A DNA stretch of 64,000 nt, from assembly GCF_028554725.1 (NCBI RefSeq), contig NC_071667.1, positions 50,213,501 through 50,277,500 of the forward strand. The letters are read 5' to 3'. This DNA comes from Zeugodacus cucurbitae (taxonomy: Eukaryota; Arthropoda; Insecta; Diptera; Tephritidae). Below the pieces are notes generated by a model, which was given only the letters and a program-made list of their open reading frames with translations, did no database searches and was not told the DNA's origin. Position 1 is the first letter of the stretch. Every line of letters starts with the position of its first letter. Of the stretch, positions 48,600 to 60,813 are shown piece after piece. The position numbers and the translations under genes were made by a program.

Positions 48600-50300
48600 T
48601 TGTTTTTTCTACTTGTCTGCATATATATGTATATGAATATGTATATATATATATGTGTTTGTGAATCTTTATATTGCTGGTATGTTTGTCTGTCTGTGTG
48701 CATACGCATGTACCCTGTCAAGTGGCAGTAACTTTAGCAAACGATTATACTTTGTTTGCAAAACTTTTTTATTATCCACCCACAGCTACTCACACTCTCT
48801 TGCATCAGGTTAGGCTACCTGCTGCACACCACACCCACAATTTAGCAAACTTTTATTTTATTGCCACCTCATGCCACATCATTTCGCAGCTGCTTTTTAA
48901 GGGTTAAATCGTTGTAGCAATTACATACATGTAGTTTGCTTAGCGCTTTATTTGTGGCAAGTTTTGCTTTTGGAAAACATTTTATTGTTTTTTTTTTTTG
49001 CTTGTCCTGCACTGAGCAGAGGTTAGGCTTGTCTGATACGCTTGAAGTGCTTGCTTGCTTATCAGTTGAATTGCGATTGTTTTCGCTTTACAGTTTTTAT
49101 TGCCACGTGTCGTTTGCTTTAGTTGTTGTTGTAGATTCTATAAAATTTTGTCTGTTTTTACTCATGGAGCGTTGTGTGCTCTGCCATATGTGTACACATT
49201 TTGATTGTAACTTTTTTGGTGAAAAACTAATTTTTACGGCCTTCAAATGCCTGCCATTGTCAGCTTGCCCCAAATGTCCGGCAAGTTTGTCCACACTCTT
49301 TGTGTACCCAAACAGCACTTATTTCTCCTGTTTTTAGTTGTCTACCCATACGCATCTTGTGTCATTATCTTTGGTCGGACGGGGCGTATACGCAACCTCA
49401 TTCTGCTGCCTGTGTATCTTATGACTTGCAGCTTCCTTTTTTTATTTTTTTGTGCAGTTATTTGAGAAATTATCGTCTGTTGCCATCGCTCATGCGGCAT
49501 TTGGTGCAAGCCAAGCCAGACAGCTCCCTCCTTCCTGTGCTACTCCTCCTCCAAACGCTTTCACTCACTTACTCGGGCTCTGGCTTTACGCCGCGCCATT
49601 TGCAATCCATTGTTTTCTTACGCTTGCTGCTTCCCTTCCATTCGCTTCATGCACATCGCAAATATATTTGTCTTTGATTTCGAACACCGATAGTCAACAT
49701 CTTGATTTTTATGCTTTTTCTATATTTTTGCCACACACTTTGTGTTTTATTCCTATTGTTGTTGTTGGCGCAGCCGTTGTTATCTGTCATTGTCAAGCAG
49801 TTATTGTCAAGTGTTTTTACGCTGGTTTTTTGCGTCTCGCTGGCTATGAAATATTTGTTTGCTTCCATTGTTGCCCGCTCCCTAAATTTTCTCCTCATTT
49901 TCGATTTCTCATATTGTTCTTTTCATTTTCTTTCATTTTTTTTTGCCTTAATTTTTGACGCAGCATACAATTCTCTGCGCTGTGCTGTTTTTTGTCTTGT
50001 TTTCTTTGGTTTCATGCCTCACGCGTTTGCTGGCATTGCATTCGACCTGACCTTTGCTTGTTCGCTTTGTATCCTTGAGACGCTCGAGATGCTTCTTCGG
50101 ATGTTGTTGGCACTCTTCTTTATATATTATATATACAACTGCTCATTCTTCTTCGTTTTCCTCGCTATTCACCGCCATTGTCTTTCTTGCTTGTTGTTGT
50201 TTTTTTATTAATATTATATTTTCTTGTCTTTGTTCCTGTCGCTGCGCATCTGAAGTGGTTGTCTTTGACAAATTACATTTCATGCATTATGCATAAATAC
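48600..50300 (+). other. Pyrimidine-rich + strand block
   Basis: The + strand is strongly T-biased with TTG runs. It produces the longest untrusted frames of the window (48936-49337, 49300-49677, 49452-49958, 49702-50211). These are Phe/Leu/Cys/Val-rich, overlap in different frames and lack splice context or a recognisable domain. They could be mistaken for membrane proteins; I judge them composition artefacts. Confidence 0.6.
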
Positions 50301-51353
50301 ACTTTGGTGCTGATTTGATTTGGTTGCTTTCTTAAAATTACCGTTATTATTATTGTTTGGTATTCGGTGTCGAAAATGAGCAAACACATTCGTACGTGGC
50401 AGCTGTTTACTTATTCATATTATGTAACGCATTTAAATGCATGAATACTGTGAATAAGTAGTGTGTGAATATTGTGAATAAGGTGTTTATTAAATTATTC
50501 AAATTTTATTCACCTATTTCAAGTAATTCGTTTACATGTCCTTCTTAATTTATTGCATCGTAAATCAATTAAAGTTTTGTTTCTTGCAAAATTTCGAAAT
50601 TCTCCATGAAATTCGGTGGTGCCACGCCCATTGGGGTCAGTAAGCCGTTTTCTCCCATTTTCAAACCATATGACTGGGTGATGGAGGGATATAATACAGC
50701 CTTACTGGTTTGCGAATTATATACAAAAACTTATTAGGTTCGAAACTTTTGGAACCACAAATCCTTATATCTAATCAGGTGTTACGTGTTCAAAACTAAT
50801 ATCTGTTCAAAATGTTGGGAGAGCCTAAAAATATATAGTATAATCCTACAGTCTCTTCTCTTATTAAATTGGTTATAAAATATTCTTGATGGAAGTTGAT
50901 GCCATTACTCATTAGTTATTTGGAAAAGAGTATAGTGAAGTCATTACATCATCCCCTTCTCGAACATCAAGATCATCGAAATTCAAAATAGATATCTCAA
51001 CAAGCAAGTTCTGTATATATCTCCCACTCTCTCTCTCCATTTACCTCTCTCCCTCTTTTTCTTTATCTCTGACTTTCTCTTTTTCTATCCCTCCCTCTCA
51101 CTGTCACTCTCTCTCTTTGACCCTCTCTTTTTCTATCCCTCCCACTGTGACTCTCTCTACCTCTTATCGAAATCCTTGGAAAAATCCAGATCAGAATTTT
51201 GAGTTAAGGTGGCTCCGGTTGTTTGAAGATTCCCCAAATATTCCCAGTCAATATAAGTTAAAGATAATCTTCGATTATTTTAATTTATTTTTAAATATAG
51301 CAAAATAATAAATATTATTTGAAATAATTACAAATATGATTTTTTATCATCTT
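50301..51353. other. AT-rich intronic sequence with a CT-rich tract
   Basis: Unrecognised AT-rich DNA contains a CT-rich low-complexity tract at about 51022-51160, with repeated CTCTCT and CCCTC words. The tract lies about 230-370 bp upstream of the second candidate ratchet point. Confidence 0.6.
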
Positions 51354-51429
51354 ATCTAACTCATTTCGTTATTTTCTTATATTTTCAGGTAAATACAATA
51401 ACATAAATGCTTTGAGTATTGCTGTAAGT
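51354..51429 (+). other. Candidate recursive splice site (ratchet point 2)
   Basis: At 51388|51389 a TTATATTTTCAG acceptor abuts a GTAAAT donor with no exon between. A near-consensus branch site, CTAAC (51356-51360), places its adenosine 29 nt upstream. The tract 51369-51385 is T-rich. A second donor, GTAAGT, begins at 51424 and delimits a 35-nt recursive-splicing exon (51389-51423). Strand and layout match ratchet points 1 and 3. The site lies about 22 kb from point 1, within the usual spacing of ratchet points in long fly introns. Confidence 0.65.
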
Positions 51430-54400
51430 AGCTATTACAGATATGCATATATATACCATAAACTTATTTTTTTATAATCTTAAAAGCCTTTTACCTATTT
51501 TTATTTATTTTGCCAACGTTTACCTCGTGTATAATATCACTTTTAACTGCTTTCTTTGACACACGCACAAACTGTTGATAAGCACTGTTGACTATAAACT
51601 CAACAAATTTTACGATTTGTTGTTTTAGTCTCTGGTTTATTTGATTTGCAAACATTTTTAACTAACTACCGAAACCGTCCGCCATCAAATCTCCTGTCGC
51701 CCGCAGCAAGGGTGCCAAGAAAAAACAAAACAAAACAGCAAATACCCAAATCATACGTCCAGCCATAATTCAGTAGCGCCATTCACAGCCTTCAATGGAA
51801 ATGTAAGCATTTAATCTTTTAGTGACCCAAACAGGCCATAAACTGCGCTGAGTGTAACTAAACCCGCACTATACCTCGCTACCCCTCCGCAACACAACTG
51901 TAATAAGCAAATTACATTTTCAGAAATGTACTTGACTCGACCCTTCTATTTCCATGCTGTATGCTTTTATTGCATTTTAACCTTTTCAACATACACAAAT
52001 TGCGCAGACAAGGATGTATTTAGTGAGATACGCGTATCCCTTTTAATTTTTTGATAGCCTCATTTAAATGCCGTTTGAGGGCCAACATCATTAAATGAGT
52101 TTTTAGCACCGCCACGGTAAAGCAGAAGTCACGTAGCGAAGAGAGAGAAAGAGTGAGAGATAGAGGTGAGGTGGGGCAGGAAATTCATTCATTTAACTCA
52201 TAACGTCTCACAAATAATTTAGAATATCGCATACAAAAATCACATTTACTTATTTAAATACTTAGCGCTTACTTAATGAGCGAAGATGAGTCAACTGGTG
52301 CAGCAGAAAGCGGTGCTTTATGTATACAAAGTATAAACAGGCTTAAGCGAAAGTAGAAAATTAATTTTGTAAAATATATATCGTCTAAAAGTGGCCTTTT
52401 GCTTAACAAAATACAAAAGGGTTAGATTTGTTTTTGTATGGGCGCGCCTAAGCCGTTGGACACTTGAATGAATGAATGAGTGAATGCCCACTTGGCTAAA
52501 TTTGTTTTACTTACAGATTTATATTTCCTTTTGTCTTTTTGTTGCTTTAAGTACACCTTACACTTAACGGTTTAGGCAAGCGTAAGCATATCTAGACGCG
52601 CGGAAGAAAAAGTTGGCGATTGGAAGCACTCAACTGGTTACTTTTGATTCATTATTTACTTTTGTGTCTTCAGAGTTAAGTATGCTATTGTGCTATTTAT
52701 TGTAAACAGTTAAATTTAAATGAATGTAGAAAATAACGTCAATTTCATTTGCAGCGAAGGTCGGTTAGTAATTAAAGAGGCGGTCATCTCCCCACCGGAA
52801 GTCTAAAATGTATTATTTTCGCAACTTTTATTTCTTTAATTTATTTTCAAAAAGATAGGGGCTCTAGACCTTCGAAGAAATATTTAATATTTAGAGATAT
52901 ATAGTATAATAAACAGACAGAGGACAATATAAAAATTTTAACTACTACGGTTATACTACTTTAGTGAGGAATTTCCATGGCCTCCTAAATGAACTTCAAC
53001 ACTCCAACTTTTTGGTGCATTTTTTGAGAAGAGAACAGTGCCCAAAGACAGAGAACACAGTAATAGCGAATGGATGATGGCTTATACATATTTCTGCATT
53101 TCTGTAATCCCTTTTTAGTATTTACATATGTAAATGTTTACTTCAGAGACATCGATTTTTCGTTGTGACTGTAGTATAGAAATGATTATTAAGAGTGGTA
53201 TCCAAGAGTAATCTCGTACAAAATACTCACCCATTTTATGATTCTGGAATAAGTGACTTATGGTGTCCTCGAAGGCCGCTAGGGGAAATGAAATATTGTG
53301 AATGATTTTAGATCAAACCAAATCACTATACTCAGTTCTGCTCTGTGTTCTTATCAGTTGTGTTGAACATTGCTTCTGATTTTCACTTTGAAAATTATAT
53401 GAAGAATGATTCATCTCATTAATTCATGAATTTTCAAAAATTCCCTTCTTTTCAAAACTTGTGCTCAAGCATTACGATATCAGAGCGTTCCTTTGGATTC
53501 TTGGATTCTACCAAGTACTAGATTTGAAAAATCATTTAATTTAAACATATTTTTTCCAGGCAATTATGCTTGTGCTTAAACCTTGACTTCTCTACATACG
53601 ATATTATGATTGAACAATTCTAAGAAAAAACCATTAGGTTCAGATAATGAACATCTCTCTATCTCACTCTCTCTCTCAATAAGTGAAGCGAAAATGGTAC
53701 GATGTTTTGATAACTTAAATGGAAAGGACCGTTAATATAAGCCCTTCCTCTCTCAAATTCCTGTGAGATGTCAATGAATGCCACAGACAGACACCGCTGT
53801 TAAGCGTAATTTTATCAGCTAAACAATCTCATGGCAACACGCGTAGACCAAACGAGTAAAAGACGCACAAATGACTCTGTGAAAAGCAAAAAAAAGTAAA
53901 AAATCAAAGCAAAAAACCGGTAGAAATGGCAACACAGCATCAAGTTGCGCCAAAGATAAAACGGACTTTGGAACCAACAAACAGGCAGAAGTGAGAATTG
54001 CAAACAAATAGAAAGACACGAAATTAGTTAGAATACAAAGCGGGGAAAGTGTGCAGCTGGACTCGACAAATACATAAATGAATGAAAGAGTTTTGCGCTG
54101 TGCTGCGAGTTGAATGCCAGCACGCGCGTCGGCAGATGGCAATCAAAGCGTCACAGCGAAACGCGTTTCCTCTTGCCATGCTTTCTGCGCTCAATATGTT
54201 GCACGTGAAAAGTGGCTGCACTTCGGTGGCACGCCAGGAAGTCAGTAGCCGTAGTCAGTGGCAACTAAATGTGATTATTATTTTAAATCACTCGTTGCGG
54301 GCATATAGCGGGTAAGCGTTGCTTTTGACATCAGGGTCGCTGTTGTATGTATGTAGATATGTTGCCACAACAAACAGTCAAGTCTGTGTAATTGAAGCTA

Positions 54401-56883
54401 TTATGTAACTTAAGCTCTGCAGGTGCCAAAGTGGCTTTTCATATTTATATTTTGTTGTGCTTTGTGCTTTATTTTGTTTCCGTTTTTTCACTTCCAAATA
54501 TTTCGCCAACGGCATGAGCTCTTAAATGCGCTCTTATGCCTTGACAACCGTCGCCGTCAGCAGACCACAAAAGCACTGACACTCTGTTGTCAGTTGTCCT
54601 CTGTCACGCCAACTTTTTTCTTTGCATACGCAAATAGGTTTAACTTATTAGACAAACTAAAGTTTTTAAGCCCTGGAAGGCATTTCATTTAATTTTCATA
54701 TCAGAATATTGCGTTTCAAATGTATTTAGGGTAATAGAAAAATATAGTATTTATATCTGCAGCAGAATCCTGAATAATTGAAATATATTGAAATTTATGG
54801 TAAATTAGGTAAGCTTAAAGATATGCTGTGATTTTTGTTGTCGTCTAAATTGAATGAAAATTTTAAATTACAAAATGATTTAAAAAACGCAGGAATTGTA
54901 ATCTGACAATCGAAACAATACTGATTTGCAATAGCCCTACATATATGTACCTCGTAGATATAAATTCTTAGAAATCGATAATTAGTCCCATTATACTATA
55001 CGACAAAATCGACTTTTTCTGGGTATTCGACCAAACTATTTATTTCTGCAGGAGTTTGAGTCATAAAAAACTAAAATTATATTCTTCGATTTTCGAAGTT
55101 AGCCCCCAAAATTGAAATATTTTGATTCGAAAACATTTATTAAAAAAAAAAAATATTAATGAAACTAATTATATTGAAGCTTTTTCGTCAAGCTTACATG
55201 ACAGATGCTATAAGAGGTTCAGTATTTTACGAATATAAATTTTTTTTAAAAATAGTTTGGCCCGATACCCAGCCGAGTTTTGTACAGTTTTATTGAAGTG
55301 TTGTATTTTTTTCAAAGGAAGGTCTAGTAAAGCTATGCTTTAAACTAACGTAACTGTTGTCTAAAATATGTTAGCATCTTAATAGTATTTAAATATATCT
55401 TGTAACTACTGAGAACATCCATATCGGACCTAAAAATTGACACTTCTCGTAGAAAAAGTCGAAGCCAATCTCAAAATTCATTAAGAAATTAACAGTACTA
55501 TTCACTTGTACTCTGTGAGTAACTAAACGAACAACCAACTGGTATAAATCTCCTAGATTGGTATAACCAAGTAAATATAAATAAACGAATTCTCTTGTTT
55601 ACGGCTTCCTTTCAAATATCATTCGGAGCTTTATTTCTAACGGGTAATTCCCTCAGGGACTGCGTACCTAATCGCTTAGTTGTCATATTTCCGCGTGTTA
55701 ATGCGCAATGACAACGCGTAAATGGAACCTCAGCTGCATTTAATAATCGGCCTAGACAAATGACAGTAAATAATACCAGATAACTTTGGAAAGGGAGAGA
55801 AGCAAGAGGGTAAAAGGTGGCAAGCTATAAAAACAACGCAGAAAGCGAATATGAGCAACGCATAGTAAAATAAGCCTAATCTACTTACTCTTACTCTGCG
55901 CTGCTTTAAAACGCATAACGAGACAGACAGTGATGACTTTTGCAGGCGAACAGGCGAACTTGCGAACACTAATAGTGCAATAACAACAACAAGAGTCATG
56001 AAAATAATCACTTCCACCCTTATAAGAAAGACAAGGCTCAGACTCGTTAGACCACCGCAAATTGCTAATACGCATTACCAGTGTGCGTCGAAAAGCTATT
56101 AATGTGCCATACCAGCTGGCGACACGCACCCATACACAGCCTTACTCATTGCTGCTTACTTCGTCGCAGGTAATGGACACATAATGGCAAGCGACGAGCA
56201 TGTTGACAGTATGTCAGGCGATTAACAAATTCATTCCACGCACACACTTATACATACTAGTACATTTATTTGCGACTATTATTGGTTAGAAACACCGTTA
56301 ACTGCCGCATAAATAGTATTGCCACTTGGCTACACCGTGCTGTAACTAATAACAGACGGCGATTGAGTAGGCAGACAGAAAATCTGCCGTTATGCTGAGC
56401 GGACATTTCGAAGTGGACGTGCAAATCGCCTTGTGGTGATTACACGACCTCAGTGTATAATAATAATTGTGTGACAATATGAGGGGGTTTTGGTGCGGGT
56501 GGTGATCCGACTGATTGTAAGTGACTATAAAATGCAAGCTTAAACTCGAATGCGTCGGTATTTTGCAACAATATCGCATACAAGTTTGTTTATGACCCTT
56601 TCTGCTTCGTTGCGCCGCTAAACTCATAACGGGATCTTTATGACGGTCAGTGGAAAATTATGAGGTTTTCCTGCACTTAACGGTTTTCTAAATAATTTGA
56701 GATGTGAATAACACAGAAAACTGTTGATTATGATTTAAAAAATATATATTGAAAATTTTCAGATTTACAAAAGATCCGTAACGAGAATATTTAGAATTTT
56801 GCTATTATAGTCCAAACTACAATTTGTCCACACCTACCATTTTCTTCCGAATTTTTCTCCTCTCTCTATTTCCGAATTTTCAG
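51430..56883. other. Intronic sequence without recognised genes
   Basis: GC-richer islands at 51660-52640, 53790-54690 and 55640-56640 alternate with AT-rich DNA. Short frames on both strands have no domains. GCAG followed by GTAATG at 56169|56170 is a poorer ratchet-like junction. No transposon end is seen. Confidence 0.5.
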
Positions 56884-57515
56884 AAAACAAATTAAAATAT
56901 CCAATAAATTATTCCAACTTACCGAAGGTTTCAGAAACCAAATTAAAATATACCAGATAATTTCGAAATTACGATTTTCAGAATATAGTCCAAATGAGTT
57001 TTGTTGTTAGTGAAAATTTCGAAAGACAAATTGAAATATTTCAAAAATTTTCAAAATTACTATTCACTTCCAATTTTCGAATTATCAAAAATCACAAATC
57101 ACAAAAATCAAAATCACAGAAAATTTCAAAATTACGATTTTCGGAATCTATTCCAATTTTCCAAATTTTCGAAAATCAATAGATAATATCCCAAAAATGT
57201 ACGAAATTACGATTTCCGTAATCCATCCATTTTTACGAATTTTCGAAAGTCAAATAATATGCCAGAAAATTTCGTTATTACGATTTTCAGAATATGTTTC
57301 AAAAATTCCAAATTTTTTAAACGCAAATTAAAATATTACAGAAAATTTCGAAATTACGAATTTCAGAATTTGTTTCAAAATCCCGAATTGAAGTATTACA
57401 GAACTTTTCGAAATTACGGTTTTCGCAATTTATTTCAATTTGACGACTTTTCGCAAATAATATTAAAATGTCACAGAAAAATTCGAAATTACGATTTTTG
57501 CAATCCCTTCTACAA
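56884..57515 (+). repeat. Degenerate tandem repeat, unit about 75 bp
   Basis: At least eight units can be counted by the recurring word ATTAC within TTTCGAAATTACGATTTTC-like blocks: at 56968, 57056, 57131, 57206, 57277, 57353, 57413 and 57488. The spacings are 88, 75, 75, 71, 76, 60 and 75. Each unit also carries words like CCAATTTTCGAAA and CAAATTAAAATAT. The array is worn and AT-rich, like an old minisatellite or the seed of a satellite. Open frames of about 60-90 codons through it are repeat artefacts. Confidence 0.9.
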
Positions 57516-59289
57516 TAATTAAAGTAACTGAACTTATCAAACAACAACAATAAAACAACAAGTAACAGGAAACAAACAATATGGCCAATTTCGAATTTTT
57601 TCTTCGCTTACATTTCCAACAATCATATTGTTGTAATCCATTGTAATGACCATTGTAAGTTTGCTGCCGCTGACGTTTGTATTATTACTGTTCTACTTTC
57701 CTTCTATCGCTGCTAAGGACAAGCGGCTACGGCTGATATATGAGTGAGCGACGTGTAGTTTCGCCATTGTTGTTATTGCTGATTACGTTGATGACCCTCA
57801 TAGTTGATGTGCGCCAACAAACTACAGCACATGACTACATTGTGATAGTTAAATACATTCCTTATGAATGTAAGTGTGTTTGTACACACATACAATACAT
57901 ACACATGATGACTAGGAAAATTGTTGTATCACCTCAACAATAAAGCCACACCAAAACGAATATAAAGCTATTCAAGACAAATACAACTATTAATGTGGCG
58001 TTTTATTGCACGTGTACGCACAATAGAATTTTAGTGCATTGAGAGCGAGTCCTTTGAGTACCCAAAGGGACCAGCACGAGCCACAACAAATACACGAAAG
58101 AAAAAAACAGAAACAAAAGCAAAAACAAAAACTATGCGCGTCACATTCTGTAGTTGGGTGTCGGCTGAGGGTCCGTTAGTGCGCCGCTTGAGGATATTGT
58201 CCACCACTACGCTCAATGGACATTCAACGCTTTCTGCACATTAAAACGTACGACCAACTTTGTATACTTATGTATGTGTGTGTGTGTGTGTGTGTCGCAC
58301 GCTCCCATTTACTACTGCCTGCCACTCACGACCAGTGCGGACGCCAATAAAATCTTTTATTTCATTAGCTTTGTAGAATAATTCCTTGTCAGCGCGTACA
58401 TTTAAGTCCTTTTATTTCGCTTTCCGGACATTTGCTTATGCTCACTCACGCATGCAGGCATGCCCAAGTGCCGTGCCCGAGTTTTTGTGCGGATATTGCC
58501 AGTTAAGTTTCCTATGAGTGCAGCCATTCATAGGTTTATTTGAATGTCCGTTTTGTGGTAGTCCAAAGACACATTGAATCAATATTGAATTGCCAATTCG
58601 GTTAAGCGTTTCGTAGTTTTGCATTGTTTCCCGCTTCTTCTTATTTTTTTCGTTGTTTGTAAAAGGCATGATAGCTAACTATTGTGATAGTGCTTTGTTA
58701 AATGTCATTATGTTAAATTTTTATTGTTATCTCAATTGGCTAATCTGAAGGGATAATACGAATCCACATATTGCTTATTTTTTGCATATTGAATTACTGA
58801 GTTGGACTCATGCCATATTGAAAGTCAATATAGGTGATTAAAAGTGAAGACCAAGCCCAAAAACAATTTGTCTTATATTTTCAATATTAAACTCTTAGTT
58901 ATGCGTCAATATTTACAAATCCCTCGATGTAACCCCAATGTTGTTTCTCGTAATCTGCAAAGAATAACAAAAATTCCATTTAATGGGTCTATTTTATTTT
59001 AGTACAAAGAAAAAGTGACTGGATAACAGGGCACCAGATTATTTACCAAAAACAACTCTGATATTCTATTCCAGAATCGTAAAGGAAACTTAATAATGCG
59101 GAGACAATACAGTCAATCAGCCTTATTGTAAACTTCATGTGAACGACAATGAAAAAACTCACTCATTTGTGTTTTTCGTATCATAAATTTAAATGTAAAT
59201 GTAAATGTAATTTTGTTCATGTGACACCATATAATTTGTTCATAAAGTCGATTGTAGGGACCAATTTAATTAATTTTAACTATTTCTTT
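57516..59289. other. Intronic sequence without recognised genes
   Basis: GC-richer to about 58660, then AT-rich. A TG run lies at about 58271-58295, and three or four ATGTAA-type units at about 59185-59207. No exon or RNA gene is recognised. Confidence 0.5.
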
Positions 59290-59965
59290 ATTATTAACAA
59301 TTGACTGATATAAAGGTAGCTGCGGATCTATTGCTTCGAAGCTTAGCATCCTTCAGCGAAGTGACGATTCACTCAGGTAGCAAAGCGGCGATACTAGCAA
59401 TGTGTCCGCTTACTATGTACGTGTTCGAGACTGGTAAAAAAATGTTATACCGTCACTTTCAGTCGATGCTAGTTAGATCTCCACGATTTTACGCTGCTGA
59501 GCTGTAGAGGCTAGGCACGTCAGTCTTACCGTGGATACAAGTAGGAACGTTCCCTATCATCTTGTCATTGTCTACTGAACAGTTGTGCTTCAGCTGAGCT
59601 GATCAGTCGCAAGATCCTTCTGACCCAAGGGAAATCGAAAGAGGCCTGGGGATCTGTCTTAAGGTTCCAGTAATATTTTCTAAGTTGTTGGGGTCATTGT
59701 CCCTTTAAAAATTTAATAGGATGCTAGCGGCAGAATATGCCTCGAAGAAAATGAGATAGAATCATCTCAACACTTCCTAATGAAATGTCCCGCCTATACG
59801 AAATTGAGACTGACTTTTTTGAACATCCTCCCTAATTAGCGAAATTAGAGGTCGATAATCTATGCAGAGACTGACATCATAAAAGACTGTCGTTATAGTC
59901 TAAGAGCGTTCCTCCTCTTGTGGGGAACAGCCATAAAATCTAAGCTACGGTCTATTAACAAGACA
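59290..59965 (+). pseudogene. Non-LTR retrotransposon relic with RNase H and zinc-knuckle remains
   Basis: Codons at 59301-59507 read IKVAADLLLRSLASFSEVTI then HSGSKAAILAM. This is the second part of an RNase H domain, where the usual HSDSKAA aspartate has become Gly. Further on, about 59730-59830 reads CLEENEIESSQHFLMKCPAY then TKLRLTFLNIL, the C-terminal Cys/His motif found after RNase H in I, R1 and related non-LTR elements. RNase H removes template RNA during reverse transcription. Stops and frame changes break the reading frame, and the reverse transcriptase is absent. The element differs from the RTE-like copies elsewhere in the window; I cannot name the family. Confidence 0.75.
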
Positions 59966-60710
59966 TAAGTGCATGCATTTTGTAATAGTAACATGATTCC
60001 GCAGATAGCATGGAGCCACCATCGAAATCGGTTTCAGAATAGAACATTATTATCAAGTTGCCAGCCAACGTGCATTCGTTTAAGTTGTTTTATTACATTA
60101 TACCTTCAAAGATACCAATATATTTTTTTCGGGGTGTCGAAAGCACTGAATCTTGTTATTTGGATAGTCACGGATTGGATTTCACACGAAATTCATGATA
60201 CATTTTTTGCTTTCGTGTGCCAGTTTACAAAAAGGCTGAATATATGTTTTTGGGAAGATAATTCAGATCAATGCTTCACTCCGTCGACCAAATGTCGATA
60301 GACTGATTAGACTGATATAGTGGATAGACAGCAAACTGGTTTTACCTAAGCATAAATGTTATATTACGCCAGGATTACTATATTATACCAGTATTACATG
60401 AGGATCGTTAAATAATTCTACACTACTGACAAAGTTTTCTGGATGTAATATTAAATCAATATCTTAGTATTCATAATTTTTAAGAAAAATTCTACTCAAA
60501 TTTGTATCTATTGACGTCGTCTTCGCCATTGGGGAGTGGTGAATCGAACAAAATATTGGAATAAATCAAATAAACCGGCATAATCAAATCGAATAGCGAG
60601 CAATTAGACCACCTTAATGACGTATTAAAATACTCACTTGTACTGTACACCTTTGTTTTTGCTTCCATACAAATTTCATAAACATTTTAATGCAACACGC
60701 TTTTGACAAC
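59966..60710. other. No gene recognised
   Basis: AT-rich sequence. The 110-codon frame at 59969-60301 directly follows the retrotransposon relic but shows no domain. Nothing else is recognised before the third candidate ratchet point. Confidence 0.5.
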
Positions 60711-60813
60711 AATTACTAAATATGTATCTCTCCTTAATGTCTTTGCAGGTAATTAACGTTTAAAATATAAAAAAACGCATTCAGAGCATTCATGACGCAA
60801 ATGGTGGGTAAGC
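60711..60813 (+). other. Candidate recursive splice site (ratchet point 3)
   Basis: CTTTGCAG directly meets GTAATT at 60748|60749. The branch-like word CTAAA (60716-60720) places its adenosine 29 nt upstream, and the tract 60726-60745 is pyrimidine-rich with a short TAATG interruption. A second donor, GTAAGC, starts at 60808, giving a 59-nt recursive-splicing exon (60749-60807). The embedded donor is a little weaker than at points 1 and 2, so confidence is lower. The final acceptor of the intron would lie beyond the window. Confidence 0.55.

Noticed and set aside
48936..50211. Long overlapping Phe/Leu/Cys-rich frames that resemble membrane proteins
   Set aside because: Several frames are open at once in a T-rich block, there are no splice signals or domains, and hydrophobicity follows directly from T-rich codons.
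50595..50700. Short segment with GGTGCCACGCCCATTGGGG wording, like the hairpin-ended repeat
   Set aside because: Similarity is limited to a few short words and I could not align it with confidence.
56160..56175. GCAG fused to GTAATG at 56169|56170, ratchet-like
   Set aside because: The upstream tract is mixed, and there is no strong GTAAG donor at the expected distance downstream.
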